Origin: Siphonodentalium dalli
Lineage: Eukaryota; Mollusca; Scaphopoda; Gadilida; Siphonodentaliidae
Length of the DNA stretch: 64,000 nt
Direction of reading: 5' to 3'
Assembly: GCA_032622095.1 (NCBI GenBank)
Contig: CP136061.1
Span: 42,103,797-42,167,796, forward strand
Of the stretch, positions 24,380-34,329 are shown piece after piece; position 1 is the first letter of the stretch, and each line of letters opens with the position of its first letter. The position numbers and the translations under genes are program-made. Under the pieces are notes generated by a model. That model was not told where the DNA came from and ran no database searches. It saw only the letters and a list, made by a program, of their open reading frames with translations.

Positions 24380-24836
24380 GTGCCTGTTTCTACAGTTGAA
24401 AAGGCTTTCTCTGTACAAAATTTAATCAAGACAAAGCATAGGAATAGAATATCAGCTAAGTACCTAAACATGCTCATGAAAGTTTCCATTGAAGGACCTG
24501 ATGTTTCAGACATTCAAGCCTTAAAATAGTGAGCCTGTCATTTGCAGAATGAGGTCCCCAGAGGGTGAATTTAGTGATGCTACCCCGCATAGTGGGCTAG
24601 CATCACCAAATTCACCCTCTGTGGACCTCATTCTGCTTAGGCCTTAGCAGAATGAGGTTCCCAGAGGGTGAATTTGGTGATGCTAGCCCGCTGTGCGGGA
24701 TAGCATCACTAAATTCACCCTCTGGGAACCTCATTCTGCAAATGACAGGCTCACTATTTTAAGGCTTGCGGACATTATATATGACAAAGCCTTCAAGAGG
24801 TGGTCTGATGTCAAATCACGTAGAATGTTTGAATAA
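24380..24836 (+). pseudogene. hAT-type transposase C-terminal end, split by a MITE
   Basis: The frame PVSTVEKAFSVQNLIKTKHR then NRISAKYLNMLMKVSIEGP and DVSD matches the hAT C-terminal dimerisation region (E+.FS.MN.IKTK.RNRL...L..LM.ISIEGP). It stops at 24514 where a 254 bp foldback begins, resumes at 24771 in the same frame (DIIYDKAFKRWSDVKSRRMF) and ends at TAA 24834-24836. Removing the insert plus one target copy would leave an open frame, so the insertion is younger than much of the decay around it. No upstream catalytic part remains in frame. Confidence 0.75.
24515..24768. mobile_element. 254 bp CAAGCC foldback MITE inside hAT remnant
   Basis: Ends CAAGCCTTAAAATAG and its exact complement; 8 bp target duplication CAGACATT/CGGACATT (7 of 8). 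Internally two consecutive hairpins, each with a 'gaatgaggt(c/t)cccagaggg' arm. An 8 bp duplication suggests hAT-family mobilisation. Confidence 0.9.
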
Positions 24837-25000
24837 TATTATTGTCTGTTTTATGCCAATTTATGTCATGTTTATTGTTTTCTGTTAAATACACTTTATT
24901 ATACCATATAATCAGTGAAATGTCCTTAACCCAATGGCCCAAAACTGTTTAAAATAGCCTGAAAAATATTGCGAATGGCCTGAGTTTTGGTCCAACGATT

Positions 25001-25104
25001 TTCTGGGCCAGCGCCAACACTGTCTAATGTTGGATCGACATCTGATTGATTACGGGCCAGCGCCAACACTGTCTAATGTTGGATCGACATCTGATTGATT
25101 ATGC
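25001..25104. repeat. 52 bp tandem duplication
   Basis: Two nearly identical units, 'gggccagcgccaacactgtc' onward to 'ctgattgatta'. Confidence 0.9.
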
Positions 25105-25109
25105 TAAGG

Positions 25110-25860
25110 AAATGGCACATGATCGCGTGATTCTTGTGGAGTTGTCCATGGAGCGCACAACTGTCGGTTACAAACTTAAAGAGTGTTGAGCTGAGGAATA
25201 CCATAAACGATTAGTGGCCGACTTAAAATATTCAACATTTTCTTTAAACATGGACGAGTGTCTTAGTAATAAACATGAATAGTTGCTCTCATTTCTGGGA
25301 TCCTACTACAGCAACGAGGAAGAGAAAGATGTTAAATATTATGCTTCAGTTGTGAATGCTGAAGTTCTAATATGTTTGGTTCTTGATTTATTCCGTGAGG
25401 ATGACATTCCAATAGGAAATCTTGTTTCAAATTTGTCAGATTCAACAACTACATGTGGGGCAAAAACAGTAGTTTTGAAACTCGTCTCTGTGAAGAAGCG
25501 CCACACCTGGTTGACATAGATGGTGATGTTTGTCATCATGTGCACAATTTGTTAAACATTTAACTAGTCAGTTTGATGACAACGTTGAGAAGTTAACTGA
25601 TGCGATATATATTGACTTCAAATGGTGTCCCGATCTTCAAGACTATCAGGAAAAACTGCGCGGGTATTTAGGTATCAATATAGTTCCCTCGAGAATGAAT
25701 TGAACATTGCATCAAAGCCAGTACTTAATATGCTGCCATCATTAAAACTGATTTATTCGTTATGGATGTCAAAGGATGATGTGTACTGCTATAAGACGGA
25801 ATTGGATTAAATTCTCTCTGGTAAGATTGACCACATCAAGAACCATTCATCAAAATCAAG
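25110..25860 (+). pseudogene. Decayed hAT-type transposase, central part
   Basis: Fragments in order: KYSTFSLNMDECLSNKHE, SFLGSYYSNEEEK, VVNAEVLICLVLDLFREDDI, then LVDIDGDVCHHVHN and IYIDFKWCPDLQDYQEKL. I recognise this as the RNase H-like region of an invertebrate hAT lineage ('F.LN.DE', 'LLDIDGDSCHH.HN', 'DFKWSPDL'). At least one stop and two frameshifts break it. The C-terminal piece at 24380-24836 lies upstream of it, so the two cannot be one intact gene in this order. Confidence 0.6.
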
Positions 25861-25879
25861 TTTATATAATAAAAAACAT

Positions 25880-26165
25880 AAAATTCAAATGGACACACAT
25901 ATTCCCTTATGGGAAGGTGACCAAAAATTTATGAGATTTTACCTCAGTGATTTCATTGGACTCAATTCTCCTTGTGCTGGAGATGTCAGGAAAAGAACAC
26001 CAAGATATACAAGTCTGCCAATTTGTCTGAAGACAAGAAATCAGACACTCTGCATGCTCAGGAAAGCCATTTTGTTCTCGTGAAATTTGGGAGGTCCTTC
26101 TATCGGGCAAATGTCGCTGAATGCAAGGAAATAATCCAGGCAAATGACTAGATCTGGGAGTAAAC
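25880..26165 (+). pseudogene. Fragment related to the 10.2 kb DUF7869-like remnant
   Basis: One frame reads DFIGLNSPCAGDVRKRTPRY. An overlapping frame reads KIYKSANLSEDKKSDTLHAQ, ESHFVLVKFGRSFYR and AECKEIIQAND before a stop, closely matching 10190-10340. The junction of frames shows indels. A truncated P3 MITE follows at once. Confidence 0.55.
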
Positions 26166-26178
26166 CCAGATGTGTTAA

Positions 26179-26286
26179 CCCTTTCAGTGCCAAGTCCGAT
26201 TTTTGTATCAACCCATATTTCCTTGATAATTTTTCAAATTTATTGATTATAATAATGTGATACATTGATGGAAAGAGCTCTAAGAG
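26179..26286. mobile_element. Truncated P3 TTAA MITE (one hairpin arm)
   Basis: TTAA at 26175-26178, then the first arm as in 16170 up to gaaagagctctaagagg, where unrelated sequence begins. The loss of exactly the second arm at the loop suggests hairpin-mediated deletion. Confidence 0.8.
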
Positions 26287-26289
26287 GAA

Positions 26290-26900
26290 ATACAATATTT
26301 TCCAAAATAAGTAAAATATATATCTCCTAGAAGTATCTTGCCCACTGAACTATATGGTATATTATCCCAAGTAGGAGGGGTTAACTCTCAGAGTTGAAAA
26401 AACGGTACAAAATTCTATGGTACATATCCTCTGTCATGTTCATGACACGTGTAATCACGTGATTTCTGACACGTAGTGAAGTATTCGCCATATTTTTTAT
26501 CCCTCCTGCCATGGACGGACGTCACTCCTACGAAGCTAAGTTGCAGTTTTTTGTATAGCAAAAACAGTTTTGTTTTTGTATTATACAAACAAAATTATTT
26601 CTTTGCTTATAGTTGAAAATTATGTATAATTCACATAAATATTACGATGGTTTGTTACGAATATAATATCGGAATCGGATGACTCGTTTCGTTTTAACCG
26701 ACTTTGTCTTCCATAATTTTAATCGGTCAATGATTTAATATCCGTTGTCTATGCAGACAATATGCAGCGTTTCTGGCCTATTAAAGGCAGAACATTCGAG
26801 GCACCATTGGATATGACTAAAGACGCTGATCGTTTTCTTTATAACAAATCTATGGCATACAGGTGACGTGTTATTTAAGTTACCACGTGCGTTGACGGTG
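26290..26900. mobile_element. Unclassified element, copy 2
   Basis: Matches 35160-35770 in blocks: 'ctcctagaagtatcttgccc', 'gaagctaag', 'acagttttgtttttgtatta' and 'ttggatatgact'. The plus-strand LDMT.DA.RF peptide is shared with 35715-35750. The LINE lies just beyond it. Confidence 0.5.
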
Positions 26901-27218
26901 GTTAAAGGTATCACGAAATTAGGTGACTTACTTTCGAGTTCATTTTTTCGTTTGACGGCTTTCTTTATACGTTGACAATCATCGTCTGGTGTACAACTGA
27001 CGGAAAAAGCAGTGTTGTTTAAACGCTTGTGAAATAGGCTGATAGGATTGTAAATCCCGAATGTCAATCCCGATTAGTGATACCACGTGATACAACTTCA
27101 GACGCAAATTCTTTAGCTCCAATTCAAATGGATTTTTACTGATCGTTCCGACCGGAGACCACTCTCCACTTCGGGATTTCAGAATCTAATTTCTTGGAGG
27201 AGTTAATTTGGATATTTT

Positions 27219-29276
27219 TTGGTTATGTTACCAGATTTCGAGGCAGTGAAAATGGATAACCAGACAAAGAGAGTTGGCTATCTATTCCCCCAGGGGATCC
27301 CAGCTGGCGGCCTCAACACCTTATCGAAGGAATTCACGCAAACTCTGGACATCAAAGACGACACACCGCGGAAGCCAACAGGGAATATGCGAGAAGCGAA
27401 ATTCGAAGAGATCGACGTCACGGTGTATAAGCCTGCGGCGAAGATGAGCTCATTCCGAATATTCAACACTCCTGGGCGGACTGTAGCATGGATCGCTACA
27501 ATACACACCAGGTACATGTGTCAATTGTCCGTAACACCAGGTTACAAGTGCAGACGATCGGAGGAACTTAGCAACAAACAGGAAGATGTTAAACTAGCAA
27601 AAGTGAAACTCGTCTCCTTTCAAATATATCGAGTTGTTCATGCGGACGACGAAATAAATTTATTCACAGTTAACATTTACCCAACAACCCAATCAGTGAC
27701 AATCCAAGGCAACTACCATCGCCAATGGTGTGACGAAGAGTTCATGCTGCTGAAAGCGATGGTTAATGAGCAGGTCCCATACAACCCCAGCGCCATCACC
27801 GATATAGACGAGGAACAATCGGACGCTACACAGGTAGCTTCAACTGAAGATAAACCCCGACGCGCAAAAAGTTTGAGCACAACAACAGGGCAAATCAGCG
27901 ATATCATATCAAAGCTTGACGCCGTTGACTCCCGACTTTCTGTCATTGAAAAGGCCGTCGTGGACATTAAAGATGTAGCACACGAGACCAACTCACGAAT
28001 GGAACGTCTCCCCATGAGAGAAAACGGTTGTAGCGGTACATGTAAAGATGAAATCAACCGCCTGAGGGCCGAACTTGTTGAACTAAAACGACAGCACGAG
28101 GCGGAGGTGAATACTCTCTCAACTCACCGACATGACGAGTTAACGGATAGCCTCCAACAGAACCACCCAGATGTTCATCGTGTCGACAACCCGGAAATGC
28201 AGTTAAACACCACGGGGGATATCACCCAGAGCCTTACCCCTGCCACACCACCCTTCGTCGCGAGTTATCCGGGTATCTCGTCGGATAGTGACATGCCATT
28301 TAATATGGACACATCAAAAGTGCCCGAGACCCCTGTGGAGGATAGTCAATATAAGCCGAAACAGCCATCACTATACAAACCGAATGTGGTTTTCCTACAT
28401 GACTCTATATGTAAATACATAGACACAACACATTTATTCCGGAGATATCGTGTGGGTAACGTTACGTCAAAGTTTACGTACACAATTGATTCATTACGTC
28501 GCCAAATATCAGATCAGGAACACGGTGAAATACTTATTACCCACGTAGGAATCAACAACATGAAGAAGGATGTCTGCCAAACGGACGATGACATCAAGGC
28601 ACACGTAAATGACTTCGTATCGTGTGTCAGTGACGCTAGTAAGAAGTTTAACACCGTTATCGTATCAAATGTGACACCTAGTGATGATCCGTCAGACCCA
28701 AACCTGGGTACACGATCTGCCAAGTTCAATTCTATGATTGCAAAGGAGCTCGCATCGAAATTCCTCAATGTTAGGATAAGTGATAATTCCAACTTTGCCT
28801 CCCAGACAGGCACAATCGGGCGAGAGTTTTTCCAGAGGGACGGGAGACACATAACTGCCTCCCGAGGTTCAGCAAGATTGTCTGGAAATTTAATATCCAC
28901 TATGTCATTTCTACCGAGTAGCAATAATTCCCGATCAAACCAACATACTCCACCCCACCGTGATCCCCAGCAGCATCAACAACAGAGAAAACATGGTCAC
29001 TACCACAGAAACAGGGATCAACATCGCCCTAGCTACAATCAGCAATACCGCAGGAATTATTCACATAGGCTGCACCAGGACAGCATGGACCGTTCTAACC
29101 AACATTACCCCGGGAATAATTCACAAAGACAGCGCCAAGACAATAAGGACCATTACAATAATCAGGGTTCTGTATATAACTCATATAACCGACAGTATTC
29201 TGACACCGGACCTAAATTCGGTGACAACATGATAATTGGCGCACTTCGACGGATCCTTATAAGTGGTGCACAGTAA
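27219..29276 (+). CDS. LINE ORF1 protein with SGNH-esterase domain
   Basis: 685 codons. An N-terminal block (about 70-185) contains LFTVNIYPTTQSVTIQG, a segment common in mollusc LINE ORF1 proteins. Residues 225-310 have heptad-like leucines and charged residues and probably form a coiled coil for trimerisation. Residues 388-560 show the SGNH-hydrolase blocks: DS at 395-396 (FLHDSI), G.NN at 444-447 (THVGINN) and D541/H544 (RDGRHI), a plausible catalytic set. The tail (from about 565) is rich in H, Q, N and R and likely binds nucleic acid. Intact frame. The ATG at 27249 is an alternative start. Confidence 0.85.
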   Translation: MVMLPDFEAVKMDNQTKRVGYLFPQGIPAGGLNTLSKEFTQTLDIKDDTPRKPTGNMREAKFEEIDVTVYKPAAKMSSFRIFNTPGRTVAWIATIHTRYMCQLSVTPGYKCRRSEELSNKQEDVKLAKVKLVSFQIYRVVHADDEINLFTVNIYPTTQSVTIQGNYHRQWCDEEFMLLKAMVNEQVPYNPSAITDIDEEQSDATQVASTEDKPRRAKSLSTTTGQISDIISKLDAVDSRLSVIEKAVVDIKDVAHETNSRMERLPMRENGCSGTCKDEINRLRAELVELKRQHEAEVNTLSTHRHDELTDSLQQNHPDVHRVDNPEMQLNTTGDITQSLTPATPPFVASYPGISSDSDMPFNMDTSKVPETPVEDSQYKPKQPSLYKPNVVFLHDSICKYIDTTHLFRRYRVGNVTSKFTYTIDSLRRQISDQEHGEILITHVGINNMKKDVCQTDDDIKAHVNDFVSCVSDASKKFNTVIVSNVTPSDDPSDPNLGTRSAKFNSMIAKELASKFLNVRISDNSNFASQTGTIGREFFQRDGRHITASRGSARLSGNLISTMSFLPSSNNSRSNQHTPPHRDPQQHQQQRKHGHYHRNRDQHRPSYNQQYRRNYSHRLHQDSMDRSNQHYPGNNSQRQRQDNKDHYNNQGSVYNSYNRQYSDTGPKFGDNMIIGALRRILISGAQ

Positions 29277-29606
29277 GTTACTTCCTATAAACATCAACAG
29301 TCTCATATTAACATTGTGCATTCATTTGTCCGAAATGTGTGAAGATGTTAATTTTTCAGAATCATTATCAATGTTATATTGATACACAAACAGGCCATTC
29401 GATAAAAGAAAAAAAGAAAATATATATATATATATGTCGAATGGGCTTTAGCCTCAGGCTGTCGGATCAAATTTCCAGCACATGCTGGCTGTAAAACTTT
29501 AATTACATCGGTAAATAAATACTACGACTGGTAGCTAGTCCATAATTAACAATGTTACCACTGTTTCCTCAATTCCTCAGTATACTCATGACAATTTGTC
29601 TTTGAA

Positions 29607-32600
29607 ATGCACAAAATTGCTATTTCTTTCCATAATATCAATGGAATGTACGCCAAAGAGGGCCGTACACGCGTTTGTAAACTCGACCACCCGTCGTTCT
29701 TAGAACAGCTCAAAGGAGACGTAATATGTCTTGCTGAGACACATTGTTCGGCCACCGACGCAGAAAATCTAAGTCTCGAGGGGTTCAGCCACAAGGCAGT
29801 ATGCCGCCCCAAAAGTGGCAAGAAAGGTCATGGTGGCTTGTCGGTATTTGTGCGCACAAAGCTACGAAAGGGTGTCCGATACCATCCATTTGTTAATACC
29901 GATTTCATTTCAATGACCCTCAGAGCTGATTTTTTCAACCTTGCGAATGATCTTCATATCTTCTTTGTATATTTCCCACCTGAGAACTCGACTTTCGCTC
30001 GTCGAAAACGTAATACCACCGTCGATCCATTCCATATATTACAACAGAATTTATCTGAATACCAAAATACTAGTGATATCATGGTTCTTGGTGACATGAA
30101 TGGTCGTATACACACGAAAACGTTAGATTACATACCTCATGATGATGACGGGTTCGTTGTGTTACCGACAAGTTATGTCACTGACAAGATATCCCTGGCA
30201 CGAACTTCAGAGGATCAATCGCAGACCAATGCATACGGAAAACTAATCTCAGAACTATGTATTGCGGCTCATTTAAGAATCCTGAATGGTCGCACACTTG
30301 GCGATTCTATGGGCAGATTCACCTGTCACAAATACAATGGATCATCAGTGGTGGACTGGTGCCTTGCTCAAGAATCACTGCTCTCCAAAGTTCTCAATTA
30401 TTCAGTAGGGGATTTACACCCATTTTCAGACCACTGCCCAATCCGTTTGCAAATACTTACAGGGAAGACAAGTTATCATAAACTCAAAAACGTTAACGCC
30501 CAGGCATCGTTACTCCCACACCAAAGGCCAGTGAAATGGAATTCCCTCCTCGCTAACAGTTTCCGAAAGGAACTGGAGCTTATCAATTCATCAACTCAGA
30601 CTGATGACCCAACTGAGCTTGCTAATTCATTGACTAGCCTGATGCACGCAACAATCCAAAAGTGTGGGGCAAAATACATGGACATCAAATCGAGATGTAC
30701 GCGTACTACGCAAAAGGCTAAATCAGATCGCAAAACAAAATGGTTTGATGCCGAATGCCGTGAACTTAAACGATCTATGTACCAAAAAGCGCGCACTATC
30801 AGAAAAACCAAGGGAGAGAAGAAATCAGTGCAAGATTTTTATGCCGCCAAAAAACAATACAGGCGGGCACTGAAACGTAAACAAAGGGATTATAGAAAGG
30901 CCCTAGTGGATAAAATTCGTATACTAGATAGTGATAACCCCAAAGCTTTCTGGGATACTCTGGATGAAATAGCTGAGAGGGAGCCCAGGGGACAGGACCC
31001 AAGCGGTAATATTTCTCCAAATGAATGGATTGCTTACTTCCGCCAATTAATGAATAACACCAATTCAACCCCAAATTGCAAACCTGACCTACCCCCGCTG
31101 GGCGCACCCGAGCACAACAGTAAACTCAATAAACCGATTACGGAGTCGGAGATCACACATGCCGCCAGAACTCTTGGGAATAATAAATCGTGTGGCCCAG
31201 ACCGCATCTCAAATGAAATGATTAAAGCATCATTACCACCGCTCTTACCCATATATGTAAAACTGTTTAATGGCGTCCTTTCTACTGGCAGTTTCCCGGA
31301 CTCGTGGCGAAACAGCATGCTCAAGTACATTCACAAGGGTGGAGACACAAGTGACCCAAATAATTATAGAGGCATAGCCATATCGAGCTGCCTTTCAAAA
31401 TTTTTCTGCAAAATACTTGATAACAGACTGCATACTTTTCTGGAAGAGGGGAACACAATGGACCCATGTCAAATCGGATTCAAAAAAGGGTCCCGCACAG
31501 CGGACCACCTATTTTCTCTTCACACTATTGTGGACCAAGCCTTCCGAGAAGGCCGACGAGTTTACTCATGTTTCATTGACCTAAAAAAGGCATTTGACAC
31601 CGTGTGGCGCGAGGGATTATTTTATAAGATGAAGAGACAAGGCATTTCGGGAAATTTTCTTAGTGTAATCAGGGATATGTATGCGAAAACGCAATTCTCC
31701 ATAAAACTAAGGGATGGGCTCACGGCTCCAATTGAAACGACAATTGGTGTCAAACAAGGGTGTATCTTGAGCCCGAAAATGTTCAATCTCTACCTTAATG
31801 ATCTACCAGCCGAATTTAATGACGGATGTGATCCCATAATAGTTGGAAATTCGATAATCAACTGTTTAATGTACGCTGATGACATTGTCCTACTATCGAG
31901 TAGTGAAAGTGGCTTACAAAATTCATTAGATGTCATCGCATCATACTTTAACAAATGGCAATTAACTGTGAATATTAACAAATCAAAAATATTGGTGTTC
32001 AATAAACCCGGACACCGCTTGAAGCAACTGAAATTTAAAATAAACGACTCAGAATTGGACGTCGTAAATGAATACCGCTATCTGGGGGTAAATATAACGT
32101 CTGCGGGTAAATTCGACCATAAACAGCTCACCAATAAAGGACGCAAGGCACTTTTTGCCCTTGAGCGCAAACTACCACTGAGCGAACTTGACATACCAAC
32201 TTGTTGTAAACTGTTTACAAGCACAATTGAGCCAATATCTCTCTATTGTTCGGAGGTTTGGGGACCGATGTGTCTTAATATAGGCAACTGTCGATCAGGA
32301 AGGGCTTTAGAGGATCTATATGATGACCGACCTTATGCTAAACTCAGTCTACATTTCAACAAAAGGCTGCTCGGGTTATCTAAATATAGCTCCAATATCG
32401 GGACACGTGGCGAACTTGGTATATTCCCCGCGGACATCTCGTTAATCATTCGAGCAATAAAATTTTGGTTCCATTTGCTTGAGTTAGATCACAGGGAAAT
32501 AGCATCACAATGTTATAAACATTCCTTCTCAACAAAGCAGTCGACTTGGGTTTCCAGTTTTTCATCCATTTTAGAGCATCTAGGCTTTGGGCCGGTATGG

Positions 32601-32777
32601 CAAGCTCAGGCGACTCTCAATAAAACGGCCATTTTACGCTCAATTAAAACACAATTGCAAGGCCGCTACATTGACTGGTGGCGTGCCCGATTGAGAAAAG
32701 ACAAAAAAACTCACATTCTACCGGAGGACGAAACACGATTTTCAAATGGAGACATATTTGCAGTTAAATATCAGTAG
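29607..32777 (+). CDS. LINE ORF2: AP-like endonuclease and reverse transcriptase
   Basis: 1,056 codons. Endonuclease: HNING (N10/N12), AET (E44), GDMNGR (D163, N165), SDHCP (D275, H276). Reverse transcriptase: fingers 'CGPD.ISNEMIK' (529-540), 'NYRGI' (586-590), 'GF+KG+RT.DH' (624-633), domain A FIDLKKAFD (D658), domain B GV.QGC.LSP (714-723), active site YADD (756-759). All catalytic residues are present. The frame ends early in VKYQ because the C-terminal domain continues in the +1 frame (32746-33189). The element may be recently active apart from this lesion. Confidence 0.92.
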   Translation: MHKIAISFHNINGMYAKEGRTRVCKLDHPSFLEQLKGDVICLAETHCSATDAENLSLEGFSHKAVCRPKSGKKGHGGLSVFVRTKLRKGVRYHPFVNTDFISMTLRADFFNLANDLHIFFVYFPPENSTFARRKRNTTVDPFHILQQNLSEYQNTSDIMVLGDMNGRIHTKTLDYIPHDDDGFVVLPTSYVTDKISLARTSEDQSQTNAYGKLISELCIAAHLRILNGRTLGDSMGRFTCHKYNGSSVVDWCLAQESLLSKVLNYSVGDLHPFSDHCPIRLQILTGKTSYHKLKNVNAQASLLPHQRPVKWNSLLANSFRKELELINSSTQTDDPTELANSLTSLMHATIQKCGAKYMDIKSRCTRTTQKAKSDRKTKWFDAECRELKRSMYQKARTIRKTKGEKKSVQDFYAAKKQYRRALKRKQRDYRKALVDKIRILDSDNPKAFWDTLDEIAEREPRGQDPSGNISPNEWIAYFRQLMNNTNSTPNCKPDLPPLGAPEHNSKLNKPITESEITHAARTLGNNKSCGPDRISNEMIKASLPPLLPIYVKLFNGVLSTGSFPDSWRNSMLKYIHKGGDTSDPNNYRGIAISSCLSKFFCKILDNRLHTFLEEGNTMDPCQIGFKKGSRTADHLFSLHTIVDQAFREGRRVYSCFIDLKKAFDTVWREGLFYKMKRQGISGNFLSVIRDMYAKTQFSIKLRDGLTAPIETTIGVKQGCILSPKMFNLYLNDLPAEFNDGCDPIIVGNSIINCLMYADDIVLLSSSESGLQNSLDVIASYFNKWQLTVNINKSKILVFNKPGHRLKQLKFKINDSELDVVNEYRYLGVNITSAGKFDHKQLTNKGRKALFALERKLPLSELDIPTCCKLFTSTIEPISLYCSEVWGPMCLNIGNCRSGRALEDLYDDRPYAKLSLHFNKRLLGLSKYSSNIGTRGELGIFPADISLIIRAIKFWFHLLELDHREIASQCYKHSFSTKQSTWVSSFSSILEHLGFGPVWQAQATLNKTAILRSIKTQLQGRYIDWWRARLRKDKKTHILPEDETRFSNGDIFAVKYQ

Positions 32778-33189
32778 AACTAATATGTCAAAATTCACAC
32801 AGTTACGCGTTAGCTCTCACAAATTATCGATTGAAACAGCACGACATCGAAAACATATCACAAAGTCAAAAGATAAACAATCTGATACATCTACCAACGA
32901 CCATCGTTGCTGTCCCATCTGTCTTGACGCGACCGAGGACGAACATCATTTCCTCTTTATATGCCCAGCTTACGCCACTATCAGAACAAGTTTTTTCAAC
33001 GACATCCGACAAATTTCGGGCATCAATTATTCAATTCTACCAACCGAGGTAGCTTCTGACATTTTCGTGGGTACGTTCGACAGTGAGATAACCACAAGAT
33101 TCATCACACTCATAACTAACCTTTTCCACGAAAGAGAGCGAGCAATACTTCGAGATTATTCCAATATTGTGCACCAGTCCACCACTTGA
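32746..33189 (+). pseudogene. ORF2 C-terminal domain, frame-shifted
   Basis: This frame reads ETYLQLNISRTNMSKFTQLR then VSSHKLSIETARH and CCPICLDATEDEHHFLFICP, the usual LINE C-terminus (TRFRLSSHKL.IE.GR and a C..C...E.EHHFL..CP.Y zinc motif). It overlaps the end of ORF2 by about 30 bp in the +1 frame. A one-base indel near the short homopolymers at 32738-32746 would explain it. A programmed shift is possible but I see no slippery signal. Confidence 0.8.
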
Positions 33190-33360
33190 TTAACGATAAC
33201 CAAAGTGACAGTTATCTATTGTTATATTGTTATTTTTGTTCCTCATATTGTTATTTACTTGTACACTTGTCTTTTGTCATTATTTGTGTAAAGCGTTATG
33301 TACCATTGTGGTTTCTTATAACGATTAAATCTTATCTTATCTTATCTTTGAACCTTTTTC
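33190..33360 (+). other. LINE 3' UTR and microsatellite tail
   Basis: A U-rich region with 'gttatgtaccattgtgg' leads into 'aaatcttatcttatcttatc'. Short tandem tails of this kind mark the 3' end used in target-primed reverse transcription of CR1-like elements. Confidence 0.75.
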
Positions 33361-33484
33361 ACCCTGGATGATTAACAATGGGGCCGTTACTGCCTTGGTT
33401 GCCACATGGTAACATAACACAACAGGTGCAATAATCTTAGGAGAACCAGTAAGATGATCACTACAATCTTGACATTTTAAATTA

Positions 33485-33660
33485 CAGTAATGCTCTAATT
33501 AATCGACCCCTTGACCACAGCAGAATTATGGGTAATTTTTCGTCGGAAATATGGCTTGTTGCCATTCATGAATGGCAACAAGCCATATTTCCGACTAAAT
33601 TCTGAAAAGTTACCCATAATTCTGCTGTGGTCAAGGGGTCGATTAATTAGAGCATTACTG
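33485..33660. mobile_element. Tc1/mariner-like hairpin MITE (176 bp)
   Basis: Flanked by TA (33483-33484, 33661-33662). Ends CAGTAATGCTCTAATTAATC and its complement. Almost a perfect palindrome with a tiny loop at 'gccattcatgaatggc'; one arm has an 11-base gap. Same family as 3911-4131. Confidence 0.9.
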
Positions 33661-33934
33661 TACAACTAAGGCAAAATATGTGTGCATGTTATCAAATAAA
33701 GTAATACGTGTACATCAATAGCTTTACATTTTTCATGTACGGTCTGCAAAGGGGACAGCAGTGCTGCTTGCGTTTCTAGCTGAGGGGGTGTCATAAATAT
33801 TACGTCAATGGGCACAACCGGGTGTGGGGGTTTGGCAATCTACGTGTATCTCAGTACATTTACGAAGACTGACAATATTTGTGGAAACTATTCGGACTAT
33901 TTCGTACACATGTTTTTGTCTTGAATATTTTCCT

Positions 33935-34022
33935 TTTAAAATGGCCTATTATTAACACAAACAAGATATTGCAGTCCTATCGGCCTATTATTAACACAAA
34001 CAAGATACTGCAGTCCTATCGG
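33935..34022. repeat. 40 bp tandem duplication
   Basis: 'ggcctattattaacacaaac' and 'aagatattgcagtcctatc' occur twice in a row with one change. Confidence 0.85.
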
Positions 34023-34329
34023 TGTTGACTAATATCTTTATGGACACTACAGTGAGTTTTCCCCAAGGAAACTAACAATATTTCAGAAAAAATGCATGTT
34101 TGGGCGCCTATTTTTCGTGATAGGTCTTAGACTTCAGAGGCCAACACTGACGAACCTATGTGAACCATGTCAAAATGGGAAGCTGAAAATAATATCCTGA
34201 TGCTGTGATAGCATGTTACTTTAAGAGTCTCAAATTGATTTGATTGTAAAACATCTTCCTAGATTTTATTATAAAATGAACGTGATATTATAAATATATA
34301 TGTTGTTTTGACATGTAAATAGGCATTGA

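Larger units (their letters stand above)
27070..33360 (+). mobile_element. CR1-type LINE, nearly full length
   Basis: ORF1 (27219-29276) with an esterase domain, a 330 bp spacer, ORF2 (29607-32777) with endonuclease and reverse transcriptase, a frame-shifted C-terminal zinc motif (to 33189), then a 3' UTR ending in a (CTTAT)n-like tail at 33327-33352. Esterase-bearing ORF1 and a short microsatellite tail fit the CR1/L2 group. It is antisense to UTP20 in the giant intron. The 5' start is uncertain because I see no target duplication. Confidence 0.85.

Noticed and set aside
26735-27067. 110-codon minus-strand frame near the LINE
   Set aside because: No domain recognised, and it lies partly in the unclassified dispersed element; insufficient to call a gene.
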